The notes under the pieces are model-generated. The model ran no database searches. It worked only from the letters and a program-made list of their open reading frames with translations, and had not been told where the DNA came from. Made by a program: the position numbers and the translations under genes. Below, in pieces: positions 49,437-62,055 of a DNA stretch of 64,000 nt. The stretch is from Eulemur rufifrons (Eukaryota; Chordata; Mammalia; Primates; Lemuridae). The DNA is taken from the NCBI RefSeq assembly GCF_041146395.1, contig NC_090997.1, positions 38,171,501 to 38,235,500 on the forward strand, read 5' to 3'. Within the stretch, counting starts at the first letter, position 1, and every line of letters starts with the position of its first letter.

Positions 49437-50685
49437 AGTACCATTAATTCTCATATGCTCAATTATATCAACAGAGACAGATAATAATAATGTATTATAA
49501 TATGATCATATGAAGAAGAGTTATTAAGCCCACAGACACTTTGCTTTCAATTTCTTACGGTACTAACCAATTTTTCCCATTTTGTCCTTTTCATCAAAGT
49601 ACTAGTATAAATAATACAGGGAAATGGAATGAATGGTTTCATCTAAGCAACGCTTCCTCAGTCAAAAGCTTGACAAAAAAATATAATACTGGCACATTGT
49701 GCTAAAGAACTGATTTACTCTATTATTTCAATCAACATGAACTATAGGACAGTGCATACATGTAAAACCAGACTGACCACAGATCTTGAGTGAGTAACAA
49801 TATATGGCAAAATAATTGACCTTTCCCCTCTAAAATTATTTTTCTGTTGTTTAGTGAAGTTGATATAAAAATTTTCCTCAATTGCTTCTGAGTATATTTG
49901 TAGTTAATTTTTGCTCATGGTCCTAAAGAGGTCATGCAGAACTTTTAATGAAGCATGAAAGTCAATAAAAGCTCTGTGGTTGTTTTACAAGCTAAGGCTT
50001 CAAACTTTGTCACCAAGTTTTAATTCCATTCCTATCTGTCCATGGGAGAATATGTTCTTATTATCTTTGTGTTCCCTTAAGTTCTCAATGTGCTTTTCTC
50101 ATATACTTCACCAATCCATGTGTTCTTCCTCTGCATCTCTCCCTAGCCACACTATCCTTGGGATCATCTCACCACCACTCTGCCCATAACCATGGGACTC
50201 ACTAAAGATATTAAACAATGCCAAAAGCAGTATGGGACAGAGGGAAATGTCATGGCATTAAGTAAGAGTTGGGAAAACCCACAGATTCCAAGTTACAGAG
50301 TTTAAAATTTGATACTATTTTCAACCTAAAATTAGGAAGAAGAAAAGGGGAAGGAAAGAGAGAAGGAAGAAAAGGAGAAAAGGAAAGAAGGAAGGATTCA
50401 TTTCAAGAATTGAATCTCCTTTCCCTGGGTTCCATATTGTCATCAATCTTGTTTTTCCTCTCATTTGACTCACTTATCCTGTGGTAACTTCATTTAAAAG
50501 AGCACAAGAATCATGGATGATTTTTCACATCTTTGCAATATGTTTATTCTATACAAATACTTGAATAATAGTTTGGCAGGTTATGTAATGCTAAATTGAA
50601 AATTACATTCCTTTTGAATTATAAAGTATCTCTCCATAGAATTAATATTCTAACCTCAGTGTTGCTTTTAAGAATTCTAACACTG
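49437..50685. other. Unassigned DNA with a purine repeat
   Basis: A GAAG/GAAA-rich purine tract runs about 50335-50397. The rest has no recognised gene or repeat. Confidence 0.5.
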
Positions 50686-51296
50686 ATAGAGCCAAGACAG
50701 ACCAGAGACACCAGCTGGCAGATCATCTCAGAAAGAAAGAAAGTTTTAGAAAAAGAAAAACAAACAGATACAGATCGGATGTCATTCCAAGGGAAATGGA
50801 CCAGAACCTACCAGAGATTCCAGGGGAAGAAGTTGTGGATCAGAACAAGAAGGAGCAAGATATCAGCAGAGATCAACCCCCAAGAGGCTTAGAGTCCATC
50901 AAGATGGGTAGGTAGAGTGGATTGTTTCTACCTCCCCCATATCTCCAGCAGTCAGCAGGCTCTCGAGTTAGTGAGAGCCTTCTACCATCATGAGCCCCAA
51001 AGATTCTGCCACCAATGAACTGGAAGCTTCTGAAGGACAGAGAACCAGGCTGCCAGAGCCCTCAGGGCTGTTGACCATCACTACAGACCCAAGCGGAGAT
51101 GGCAGGTGCCATATTGCTTCTCCACCTACCATGCACCTTTGTCCTCCCAGGGCGCTTCAGCTCACTCATTGCCACACATTTCCTAACTCCAGCCCAGACT
51201 GCAGGAGACACAGGGGGCTGGTGGGTCCCAGGAGATCTGCATGACCCCAGATCCTGGACACTCTGGGCATACTGCCTTCTGGAGAGAGAAATCCAG

Positions 51297-51735
51297 GTAA
51301 AAGAACCTCAGTGAAAACCTGGGAGATTCATTGAAAAGAAGCAATCACCAAGACACATAATCATCAGACTGGCCAAAGTCAACACAAAAGAGGAGCTCCT
51401 GTGAGCTGTGAGGTGAAAACATCAAACAACTTACAAAGGAAAACTCATAAGGCTAACTGCAGACTTCCCAACTGAGACCTTACAAACCAGAAAGGATTAG
51501 GGCCCCATCTTCAGTCTTATTAAACAGAACAACTGCCAGCCTAGAATTTTGTATCCTGCTAAACTAAGTTTCATAATTGGTGGAGAAATAAAGACTTTTC
51601 AGATAAGCAAACACTGAGGGAATTTGTCAAGACCTGACCCACCCTGCAGGAAATACTCAGAACTGCACTCTATATGAATCAGGACAATAAACACCCACCA
51701 GTGTAAAACCACCCAAAAACTAAAAATCAGAGTCC
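51297..51735 (+). pseudogene. L1 ORF1 C-terminal domain remnant
   Basis: Sequence with caccaagacacataatcatc, acaaaggaaaactcataagg, gagaccttacaaaccagaaag, tagaattttgtatcctgct and gagaaataaagacttttcag is the C-terminal domain of ORF1, ending about 60-90 bases before ORF2 as in intact L1. No long frame remains and the N-terminal two thirds are absent. Confidence 0.85.
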
Positions 51736-51790
51736 GTACAAGGCAATAGCACAAGACGTAATACAAAGCAATAAGGTACTACCCAACAGG

Positions 51791-53275
51791 ATGAACAGAA
51801 TGGCATCCCATATATCATTTCTATCAATCAATGTGAACGGTCTGAATGCCCCACTCAAGAGACATAGGCTGGCTGAATGGAAGAAAAAATACAGCCAGAG
51901 TATCTGCTATCTCCAGGAAACACATCTAACCCACAAGGACTCATATAGTCTCAAGGTGAAGGGATGGAAAAAAATATTCCATGCAAATGGAAACCTCCCC
52001 CCGCCCAAAAGTAGGTATAGCCATTCTCATATCAGATAAAATTGACTTTAAATCAACAATGATAAAAAAGGCAAAGATGATCATTATATAATGGTAAACA
52101 GAGCAATTCAACAAGAAGACATAACAATCCTAAATATGCATGCACCTAACACAGAAGCACCCAGATTCATAAAGCAAACACTACTAGATCTAAGCAAAAA
52201 GATAAACAGCATCATAATTGCCAGCGACTTTAAAACCCTACTGACTGAACTGGACAGAGTACCCAAGCAGAAAATAAATAAGGAAGCACTGGACTTAAAC
52301 AGGACTCTAGAACAAATGAGACTAACAGACATCTACAGAATATTTTACTCAAAAACTACTAAAAATCAGTACATGGAACATTCTCCAAGATAGATCATAT
52401 CTTAGGCCACAAAACATGTCTCAAAAAGCACAAAAGAATAGAAATCTTACCATGTATCTTCTCAGATTATAGTGGAATAAAACTAGAAATCAACTCCAAG
52501 AGAAACATTCAATTCTACACAAAGTCATGGAAATTAAACAAACTGCTGATGCATGACTATTGGGTCAATAATGAAATTAAGATGGAAAGCAAAAATTCCT
52601 CAGACTGAATGACACTGGGGAAACAAGCCATAAAAATCTATGGGATTCAGCAGAGGCAGTACTAAGGGGAAAATTCATAGCCTCAAATGTCTACATCAAA
52701 AAGACAGAAAGATCATGAATTAACAATCTTATGACAAGTCTCAAGGCATTAGAAAAGGAAGAGCAAAATAAATACAAAGACAGCAAAAGAAAAGAAATAG
52801 GTAAGATCAGAGCAGGACTAAATGAAATGGAACACATAAAAAACAATACAAAGGATCAATGAAACAAAAAGTTGTTTCTTTGAAAAGATAAACAAAATTG
52901 ATAGACCTCTTGCTAGATTAACCAGGAACAGAAGAGAAAGGACCCAAATAAGCTCAATCAGATATAAAAAAAAAGTAGATGTTAAAACTAATACCACAGA
53001 AATAAAAAATATCATCTGTGAATATTATGAAAATCTCTATGCATATAAACTCAAGAAAATGTACAAATTCCTGGAAACACAAAACACCCCAAGACTCAAT
53101 CAGGAAAAAATAGAACCCCTGAACAGAACAATAACAAGCAAGGAGACTGAAGCAGTAATAAAAAATCTTCCAATAACAAAAAAAGTCCCAGACCAGATGG
53201 ATTCACAACCAAATTTTACCAGACCTACAAAGAAGAGCTAGTATCACATTGCAGAAACTATTCCATTACATCAAG
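51791..53275 (+). pseudogene. L1 ORF2 endonuclease and early RT region, broken
   Basis: The start codon context is preserved: MNRMASHISFLSINVNGLNA opens the apurinic-endonuclease-like domain, followed by the catalytic glutamate motif LQETHLT (about residues 41-47). A frameshift near 52001-52012 (C/A-run) ends the frame at 52039. The next frame (52091-52393) continues the endonuclease (VNRAIQQEDITILNMHAPN, then ASDFKTLL where the family has GDFN). Later stops break the domain's SDH region and the linker. RT sequence stops near 53275. Confidence 0.9.
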
Positions 53276-53355
53276 ACTCAAGCATAACAAAATTGATACA
53301 TATAACCAAAACCATTTGTACCCCTATAATATTTTGTAATTTAAAAATAAAAAGA

Positions 53356-54672
53356 ATTGTAATGCCATTATGATTCCAGAGTCTTTGTAGGTAAGTACTT
53401 GTTTGTTTTTCTCTCTCTGGAAAGTTTTGGGATCGTCTGGTTTTTCCACATGTTCTAATAGATCACAAAAATGTGGGTCCTTTCTTGCTGGACTCTTACT
53501 GGGTTGCTTTAACTTCAGGGCCTGTACTTCAGTTCTGAAAATTCTTCTGTGTTCTATTTCTTGAGCAATTTCCTAGCCTCTGTTTTCTCTGTTCTCTTTT
53601 TATCCAATATCTATTAGCTAAATGTTGGAATACTAGGTTGATCACTTAATGTTCTTATCTCATTTCTTTTATTTTACATTTCTTTATCTTTTGATTCTAT
53701 TTTCCCAAAAATTTTTTTCAGCAGCTAACGGATTTTTCTAAATGATTTTAATCTCCAGGAACTTTTTCTGATTCTGTTTCTTTACACAAGCATCTTATTT
53801 TTTGTTTTTGTTTTTTGCTTTTGTTGGATGCGATATTGCTCGTATTTTTTAGGATTCAATTATAGCAATTGCTTTTGTTTAATTGTTTTCTATTCCTGAC
53901 CCTGTATAGTCTCTGTTTCTTTTAGTTTTCCTTTTTTGACATTTGCCCTCTCCCTCCCCCAATTACACCCTTACATTGCTATGTCTGCTACACAGGAGTC
54001 CAGAGCTTGTCAGGTTCAGTTTCCCCTGAATATTAATGGCTGTGCTCCTACTTGGGAGAGAGTTACCTGATCTCGAGGGAATGAATAGGACATGGCAGGT
54101 CTAACTGCATCTTATACAGATTTTCCTCCATTCCCAGAAAGCAATACTAACTTAATAAGCCATGGATCATCTTGAGAGTAAGTGTTTCAGACTGCAGTGG
54201 TCTTCAGTGATGTTTGCCATGAATAACAATTTCACATGCTAAAAACAAAAATCACAGCCATTCATAAAGTTCTTCCTTGATACCTGTCTCAATTGTTTCT
54301 TGGTGTTTATACGTGCAAGTCACTCACCCCTTGCTCAGTAGTATCCAGTCACATTCACCTTCCTTCAGTTCTTCTAATAATTCAAGCTCCTTCCTATGCT
54401 TATTGTAGAATTAAGCCATAATTCTGCATATGGATTGTATACAAGTAAATACAAACCAAAGGAAGGGGCAACCACCAAAAATGCATGACCAGATAGACAG
54501 AAGCCCATGGATTAATGAGCCATAAAACTCTATAAAGTACCTGTCCTAATAATGTAAAGTAAATCAATTCTTTGTTCACTCATACCAATATACCATAGGA
54601 AATTATATAAGTAAAATAGTGTACTTATAAAGGGATGCTCCATAAAGGCATGTTGATTGATTGGATGTTTTT
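53356..54672. other. Unassigned T-rich DNA
   Basis: About 53380-54120 is T-rich with the flavour of an old reversed retroelement, but I cannot name it. No gene is supported. Confidence 0.4.
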
Positions 54673-54991
54673 AAACCGATTCATCTAGGCTGGGCATGGC
54701 GGTTTACACCTGTAGCACTCTGGGAGGCTGAGGCGGGAGGATTGCTTGAGCTCAGGAGTTCAAGACCAGCCTGAGCAAGAGTGAGACCCCGTCTCTATGA
54801 AAAATAGAAAAAATTAGCCAGGCGAGGTGGTGTATACCTGTAGTCCCAGCTACTCGGGAGGCTGAGGCAGGAGGACAGTCGAGGAGTTGGAGGTTACTGT
54901 GAGGTAGGCTGATGCCATGGCACTCTAGCCTGGGCAACAGAGTGAGATTCTGTCTCAAAAATAAATAAAATAAAATAAACAGATTCACCTA
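54673..54991 (+). mobile_element. Alu, sense, older copy
   Basis: The body (54688-54976) is a dimer with a shorter linker (gaaaaatagaaaaaattagcc) and an A-rich tail of aaataaaat units. Flanks aaaccgattcatcta (54673-54687) and aaacagattcaccta (54977-54991) differ at two sites. The shorter linker and decayed flanks suggest an older subfamily than the copies at 24250 and 58660. Confidence 0.93.
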
Positions 54992-56589
54992 TAGAATTTT
55001 TAAAATAACCAATCTTTTAAATAAATAACTGTTTAAAATTCCTTTAAATAGCTATTCCAAGCTAAAAGGATTGACCATAAAAATGTTTACAAACTTGGTC
55101 ATTATATAAAACTAAGGACATATACTGAACCCAGATATTTGTAAATCTGAGTTTTTGCATCCTGCTATTGCTGTGAGAATGTAGTGCCTCTATAATTAAA
55201 ATCTTTTTAAGTTTTTGTGATTTGGGGGATGATCCTGCCCAAGCCCCCTCTCTGAGAATGGCCACCACCTGCCCCTGGAATCATGCTTGTCCTTTGGGCC
55301 CTTGTTCCATGGCTTTAGCCTATTGGGCAGTTGACAAGGATGAGAAATCAAGAACTAGGCTGGACTCATGAGGGCGTGTCTCCAAGGAATTTGAAATTGG
55401 GTCAAAGAACAGGAAGGTTAGTTAGTGGTGGTTGCTTCTTAGTCATGTGATGCAGACTCTTAGGTCAGAGGACCCACTTTGAGGGAGCCAGGAATATTTA
55501 AGGAGAGTACAAAAAACAAGAAGATGCAAGAAAATGACAATGCACTGAAATGGTCCCACGTACTGCCAGAGAGGCACATGCTAAGGAAATCTGCCTGGTG
55601 AACTGCAAGTCTAGTTCCTGTCACAATGCCCCCACTATAGCTCTTCCTCTGGTTCCATGGGAAAATCCTATATGCTTCTGATTAAGCCTCTGTTTTATGA
55701 AGCAAAATAAATCACTATATACAAATGTATGATTATTTTATCAATTCCAAGATGCACCTAACAACTGTCACATAAACATTATAATTAACATTGAGTGGAA
55801 GGCCAGGATCACACTGCAAATTAGGCATCTTCTTACATTTAATAAGAGATAAACTCTGAAGTGAATACTTAATTGGTAAATTATATGTTCAACATCTTCA
55901 GGCCCATGGCAAAATCTGTGGCATAAGCTAAGGAATTACATTTTTATTTGATAAACAGGAATCACAACTGGATCTTTTAAAACGCTGAATAAATTCACTG
56001 GAGTTTAGTAATTTAGGACAAAAGACATTGGCTTCCAGAATTTATTTTTAAGTAAATGAGAGCTGTATCTCTCAGGGAGGAGGGTATTTAAAAGGAAATC
56101 AAGGAGTAAAACTCCCCCTTAGAGAACATCTGGTCCTGATGAAAGTCTCCTTGAGCTTTTGCCCTTGGAATTAGGGAGCTTTCTAAAGATGGATTTATCA
56201 GTGTGGGCAATGCTGTGATGGTGTGAGTGTGTCTGTGGGTGTGTGTTTAAGCTGACACATGCAATATAAATCCTACAGTTAAGAGACTGCATGAAAATTA
56301 AATTACCAACTCAAAATATAGCTTGGGGAAATAATTATCAATCCAGTGTGCATTTATGCTTAGAAATGTTTAGTCTATTGTAAATAAGTTGCCAGGATGT
56401 TAGATTACAACATTCCCGGAATTAGAGAATGATTCATATGAACTCCTGCGCTTCAAAAATAAACACATTAGCATGAAATAGAATTACAGGACTATCTAGT
56501 AATTGACTTGTGTGCAACATATTTTTACAGAACCACATAATAATAATGACAATAATAATAAATATTTGTATAATACTTTATTGTGTTAA
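54992..56589. other. Unassigned DNA
   Basis: No gene or repeat family is recognised. A GT-rich run (gtgtgagtgtgtctgtgggtgtgtg) occurs at about 56221-56246. Confidence 0.45.
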
Positions 56590-56681
56590 AAATCTCTTTA
56601 ATATACTTTACCATTACCTTATTGAAATCCTGTGAAGTACATATTCACCATAAATTACTAGAGAAGAACCTGAAGTTCAGA

Positions 56682-57090
56682 TGATAAGGAAAACCCCCAT
56701 CTATTACATGGCACAGCAGCCACCTGAGACCCCACCCCTCACTGAAGACCCACATCAGCATAACACTAAACCTATCACCTGGCCCATCAACTAATCTATT
56801 GCCTGGCACATCAGCATAACACTAAACCTATTACCTGGTTCATCAACATAATACTAACCTATTACCTGACACATCAACTAACCTATTACCTGGCAGGCAT
56901 TAGTCACCTGAGACCCAACCCCTTGGATCACCCCAACTTAATAAAAGTGGGAAAAATTGGGTAGACAGGGCTCAGAATTTGGTGGCGAGACCCCTCTGAG
57001 CCCACCGGCAAATAAACCTTGATTCTCCTACTCTCCTTGAGCCGCTCAGTTTGTCCTCAGGACCACTGGCTGTAACACTTGCTGTAACAC
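56682..57090 (+). mobile_element. Gammaretrovirus-like solo LTR
   Basis: The 3' half has LTR hallmarks: AATAAA-like ttaataaaag (56939-56948), a 9-bp stem (gggctcaga at 56968-56976 with tctgagccc at 56995-57003), a second signal caaataaacc (57009-57018) and a C/T-rich U5 ending in ctgtaaca. The U3 part is largely a tandem array. It starts near tgataagg. This layout fits class I (gammaretrovirus-like) ERV LTRs; the family is not recognised. No open reading frame or internal viral region is present here. Confidence 0.65.
56747..56900 (+). repeat. Tandem array in LTR U3
   Basis: About five units of 24-33 bases alternate, each built from catcaacta or catcagcataacactaaa plus cctattacctgg (units ending near 56782, 56806, 56839, 56870 and 56894). 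Spacing and sequence vary, so this is a small minisatellite and not a CRISPR array. Confidence 0.8.
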
Positions 57091-57160
57091 GGAGACACTA
57101 GATAACTTCCTTAAAGGTAGCACAGCTCGAAAATGGAAGAGCCTGAAGTTGACCCCAAAA

Positions 57161-57740
57161 TTCTTGTATCAAAATCTGTTGTTCATTCACTACATAATAC
57201 TGCCACCTAAAGTATTTTTTAAGCCAAAAGGGATGCAAATCACATGACTCAATAACTAAGCAAGCAACATGCCGCAAAGCATGAAACTGTACGCTACTCA
57301 TTGTGCTGCCCAGATGAAGGCCTATTCTCCATGTCCAGAGGCTTTGCTGCCCTTCAGGGATTCTTTCACAGTCAGCAGCAGTGTGAGGCATGAGGTCAAC
57401 TACAGAGCAGGTGGTCATTGACAGCAAGCAGTAATGCAACAGATAAGAAAGCTACTACAAGCTGGATCCAAAGCATGGTGAAGCCAGAGTCCCTGAATCA
57501 GAGTCTGTAGGGTGGCCCCAGACCACGATAAGCCAACAGCAGGAGTAATATGAATGCTTAGAGAGCACTTTAAAAATAAATAATACAAAAACCCATGAAT
57601 TAATCTCATTATGCCCTGTACTTGCTGTGCCTTTTCACTAAAAAAAAAAAAAAAAAAAGGAAACAAAAATAGCACATGTGCTGTCTTGTTCTCACTCCAT
57701 GAGCACAGACAAGTTTGATTAACCACTCTGTCTTCCTTTC
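57161..57740. other. Unassigned DNA
   Basis: No repeat or gene is recognised. An A-run of 18 lies at 57641-57658. The frames of 103-113 codons on the minus strand overlap each other and show no domain. Confidence 0.45.
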
Positions 57741-57744
57741 ATAT

Positions 57745-57895
57745 CCCTTTTCTGTAAATATGGAAATACTGATTCCTACCCAATAAAATTGTTGAGAAAA
57801 TTTAAAAATAGAAAGCATGTAAAGCACTTAGAACTGTGGCTGGCAAGAAAAATGTCTCAATGAATGTTAGCTGATGTTGTTTTTTATCCTTATTA
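57745..57895 (+). repeat. MIR SINE 3' part, sense
   Basis: Blocks tctgtaaatatggaaatactg, aattgttgagaaaat, catgtaaagcacttagaactg and caatgaatgttagctgatg follow the MIR 3' half. Confidence 0.75.
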
Positions 57896-59019
<1,124 letters not shown>

Positions 59020-59537
59020 AGTGACAGTAATACCAAAATTTGAGAAATTGTGAAGTGTTCAACAGGCACACACTTCCAGTAGTAAGCAATTATGGCTATT
59101 TCAGAATGAAAAAAAATGTTGTTTCTTCTTTTAATTTACATTTATTATTGAAATGTCTACCAAGTTGTTAAGACTTAAATAGTTATTAAGTTGTTTAGAA
59201 ATAACTACTTAACAATGGAACTGTTCACTTTTTATTTCAGTCTAAAGAACTGTGGGAAAAAATCACTGAGACACTAAGGGCACTGGGAACAAAGGAAGTT
59301 TAGGAACTTCATCTCTAACTTATTCTGTACACAAATTGTGATTTGTATAGAATTTAAGGACTCCTTAACTTCAGGGAAAAATTACCCTTGTGGCTTTATC
59401 CATCCTTCAACTCTACCAGTCTCTCTGTGGGCTTCTCCCTTGCTTTGTATGCCCTCGTATGAACTTCTGGATGACCAGAAGTTCTATTGTATTAATACTT
59501 CAGCAAAAGTTTCCATTTTTATTATGAGGGAGATTTT
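59020..59537. other. Unassigned DNA
   Basis: I see no gene or recognised repeat. Confidence 0.45.
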
Positions 59538-59872
59538 CTTATTTTGTCCCTGCTGCTATAACAAAATACCTTAGCCTGGATGATTTACAGAGGACAGAAA
59601 TTTATTTCTCATGGTTCTGGGGACCGGGAAGTCCAAGATCAAGGTGCTGGTAGGTGCAGTGTCTAGTGAAGATCTGGTATTTGCTTCTAAGACAGCAACT
59701 GGACTCTGTGTCCTCCCATGGTATAAGAGATGGAAGGAATGAACCCATATCTTCAAGCTCTTTTATAGGGTCTTGTCATCTTTTGAAGGCCCTACCTCTT
59801 AATACTGTTGCATGGGGGATTAAGTTTCAACACAAATTTCGTAGGTAACATAAACATTCAAACCATAGTAGG
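59538..59872 (-). mobile_element. MaLR LTR (MST/MLT1A type), minus strand
   Basis: Plus-strand blocks gctgctataacaaaatacct, gacagaaatttatttctcatg, gggaagtccaagatcaaggtg, gccctacctcttaatactg, gggattaagtttcaacac and aacattcaaaccatagta are the reversed MST-type LTR. It is better preserved than the MLT1 copies further left. Confidence 0.88.
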
Positions 59873-59919
59873 GATTAAATTTATTTATACTAAAGATGAA
59901 ATTGCCTCTCTCTGCTAAT

Positions 59920-60000
59920 TTAATTCATTCATTCAACAAATATTTATTGAATGCCTGATACATACCAGGGACTGTTCTAGGACTGAAGATAAACTGGTTA
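59920..60000 (-). repeat. L2 3' end, minus strand
   Basis: attcattcattcaacaaata, tttattgaatgcctgatac and gggactgttctagg are the reversed L2 terminus. Confidence 0.7.
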
Positions 60001-61505
60001 GAAAATTTATTACATTAATAGTTCTAATGCCCTGGAAGCTAATTTATAATTAGCTACATATTTCCAAGTATAAATTGATACTGGAATAATAAGTATTTTT
60101 AAAGTAGGTGATGAATCCAAGTTGATAGCAGAATTTTCAGGAGAGAACATGGAGACATGCCACCTATTATAACATTAAATTTAGACCAGGACTGGGGCTG
60201 GTTATAAAACCTTCAAATGTGTTTTGCCAGCTTTGAGAGAAGCAAACACATGAATGACTGGTTTTATTGTGTCCCACTTTCCTGCTTCACTTCATGTACA
60301 TTTCACGAGTTTCATCAAAATGATCCATTTCTTTCACAGAATCTAAGATCAGTTCCGGGTCATCCAGCCCTTCTACCTGGATCTTTAATAGCCTGTCCCA
60401 CTAAGCCCATCTAATACTTTCCATGATAGCTCAACATTTTTTTTTTCTAAGAACCACCTGGATACAAGTTCAAATTATCTTTGATATTAAATGTTTTAAA
60501 TTACATTCTGAATTTTGCTTTTTCCACTCAAAAATTCAGAAAATATATATTTTTAAAAATTTATAGAGAACTGCATTTTACCAATTAATAACAGTCTAAT
60601 GAAGATGTAAGTAAATTAAATTCCCTGCATGAAGGTTCCTAATTACTCTGTCTATATTCTACTTTCCTTGTAACAAATTCAGACAAATAGAGAAGAGTCT
60701 CCAAAATGATGTTTCAGTTGATCCCTGCCCCTATAAAAATGAAAAAAAAGAAGAAAAAAAACCATTCCAGACCAAATACAAAGTCAGTAACTTTTAAGGT
60801 TCACCTTTCTTTCTCACCCCAATTTGGTATATATACGATAAGAGAATGACATAGCAGCAAGAAAGGGCCTTGACAAACCAGCAACCCCTTGTGACAAATA
60901 AATGATTCTTTTGTTTTCTCAGGGGAACCATGGAATGGAAAATTTCACCAAATGGAGCAATTTTAAGCCCTAAGAACAAGTATCTCCTAATTTAAGGCAG
61001 GAAGAACCCAATATGAAATTCTGCCTGAATGGAGGCCTAGAATCTTTAAGGACAAATTTGCAAAACCAGATATTGAATTTGCACTTCTGTGTTCTTGCTT
61101 AGCAACATGCCCTGCAAGCAGAACATGCAGAGATACTGCAAGAAAAGGCTTGGATGATAACAAGCCTATTTTTCCCAATTTTTTCAATGTGTTCAAGTCC
61201 TGAAAGCTTACCTTAAAAACTATTAATGTTAAAAAATTAATAATAAAGTGCACTCAGGATTGACCTCTGATGATACATATATCCTACTAACTGAGGGAAA
61301 AAATTAGAAGCAGTTTTTCTCCTGAACATTCAGAAATAAAATTGGTTATTTGCTTGAAATTCTAGGAATCTTTCCAGAATGAAAGATTCAATGATTTAAC
61401 CCTCTTCTGACCAGCAGAAACAGTAATGGGAACTCAGCACTCCCCATGGCATAGTGCACACATCTGGTATTTCATTCCTACACACTACTACGGTAAAGGG
61501 AAAGC
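60001..61505. other. Unassigned AT-rich DNA
   Basis: No gene or repeat is recognised. A splice-acceptor-like ttgttttctcagggg near 60911-60925 is followed by a frame too short to support an exon. Confidence 0.45.
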
Positions 61506-61509
61506 TTTA

Positions 61510-62055
61510 ACACTGGCTTTAAACTTTTAGGCATATATCCAGAATAATTGAAAACAGGGATTCAAACAAATACTTGCACACCTATGTTCATAGCAGCATT
61601 ATTCACAATAGCCAAAAAGTGGAAACAACTCAAATGTCCATCAATGAATAAATAAATAAACAAAATGTGACATATGCATACAATGGAATATTATTCAGCC
61701 ATAAAAAGGAATGAAGTTCTGACACATGCTACAACATGGATGAAACTTGAAGGTATTATGCTAAGTAAAATAAGCTAGACATAAAGGACAAATATTATAT
61801 GATTGCATTTATATGAGGTATCTAGAATAGGGAAAATTTATAGAGAGGTTACCAGGGATTGGAGGGAGGAGGAAACTGAGAGCTAATGTTTAATGGGCAC
61901 AGTTTCAGTTTGGGATGGTGAAAATGTTCTGGAGATGGATAGTGGTGATGGTTATATGATATTATGGATGTATTTCATGCCACAGAATTGTGCATTTAAA
62001 AATGATTGAAATGGCAAACTTCATGCTATGTATATTTACCTCAATAATTTTTTTA
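61510..62055 (+). mobile_element. Old L1 (L1MB-like) 3' end, sense
   Basis: Blocks in order: acctatgttcatagcagcat, tattcacaatagccaaaaag, aacaactcaaatgtccatca, aatggaatattattcagcc, ataaaaaggaatgaagttct, gaggttaccagggattgg, atgccacagaattgtgcat and atgctatgtatatttacctc. It includes the ORF2 C-terminus and the 3' UTR tail. Confidence 0.9.

Larger units (their letters stand above)
50690..53355 (+). mobile_element. Lineage-type L1 with two internal deletions
   Basis: Order: 5' UTR (50690 to about 51295), C-terminal part of ORF1 (about 51297-51730), 5' part of ORF2 (51791 to about 53275), then directly the last 65 bases of the 3' UTR (53290-53355, with cccctataatattttgtaat). Missing are the ORF1 N-terminus, coiled coil and RRM, and ORF2 from early RT to the 3' UTR. 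Possible target copies aagaattctaac (50670) and aagaattgtaat (53352) differ at two bases. Confidence 0.88.
56590..57160 (-). repeat. MIR split by an LTR
   Basis: MIR-like reverse blocks lie on both sides of the LTR: cttattgaaatcctgtgaag.. and agaagaacctgaagttcag on the left, agataacttccttaaaggtag and cacagct on the right. Together they read as one MIR core. Confidence 0.55.

Noticed and set aside
56747..56900. CRISPR-like spacing of repeats
   Set aside because: Unit and spacer lengths vary, spacers are themselves related, and the context is a mammalian LTR.
57098..57726. Minus-strand frames of 113 and 103 codons
   Set aside because: They overlap one another in different frames; the first runs into the MIR remnant and the second contains an A-run read as Phe.
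60900..61000. Possible exon after ttgttttctcag
   Set aside because: The open stretch is about 20 codons with a stop soon after, no donor site stands out, and acceptor-like strings are common in such DNA.
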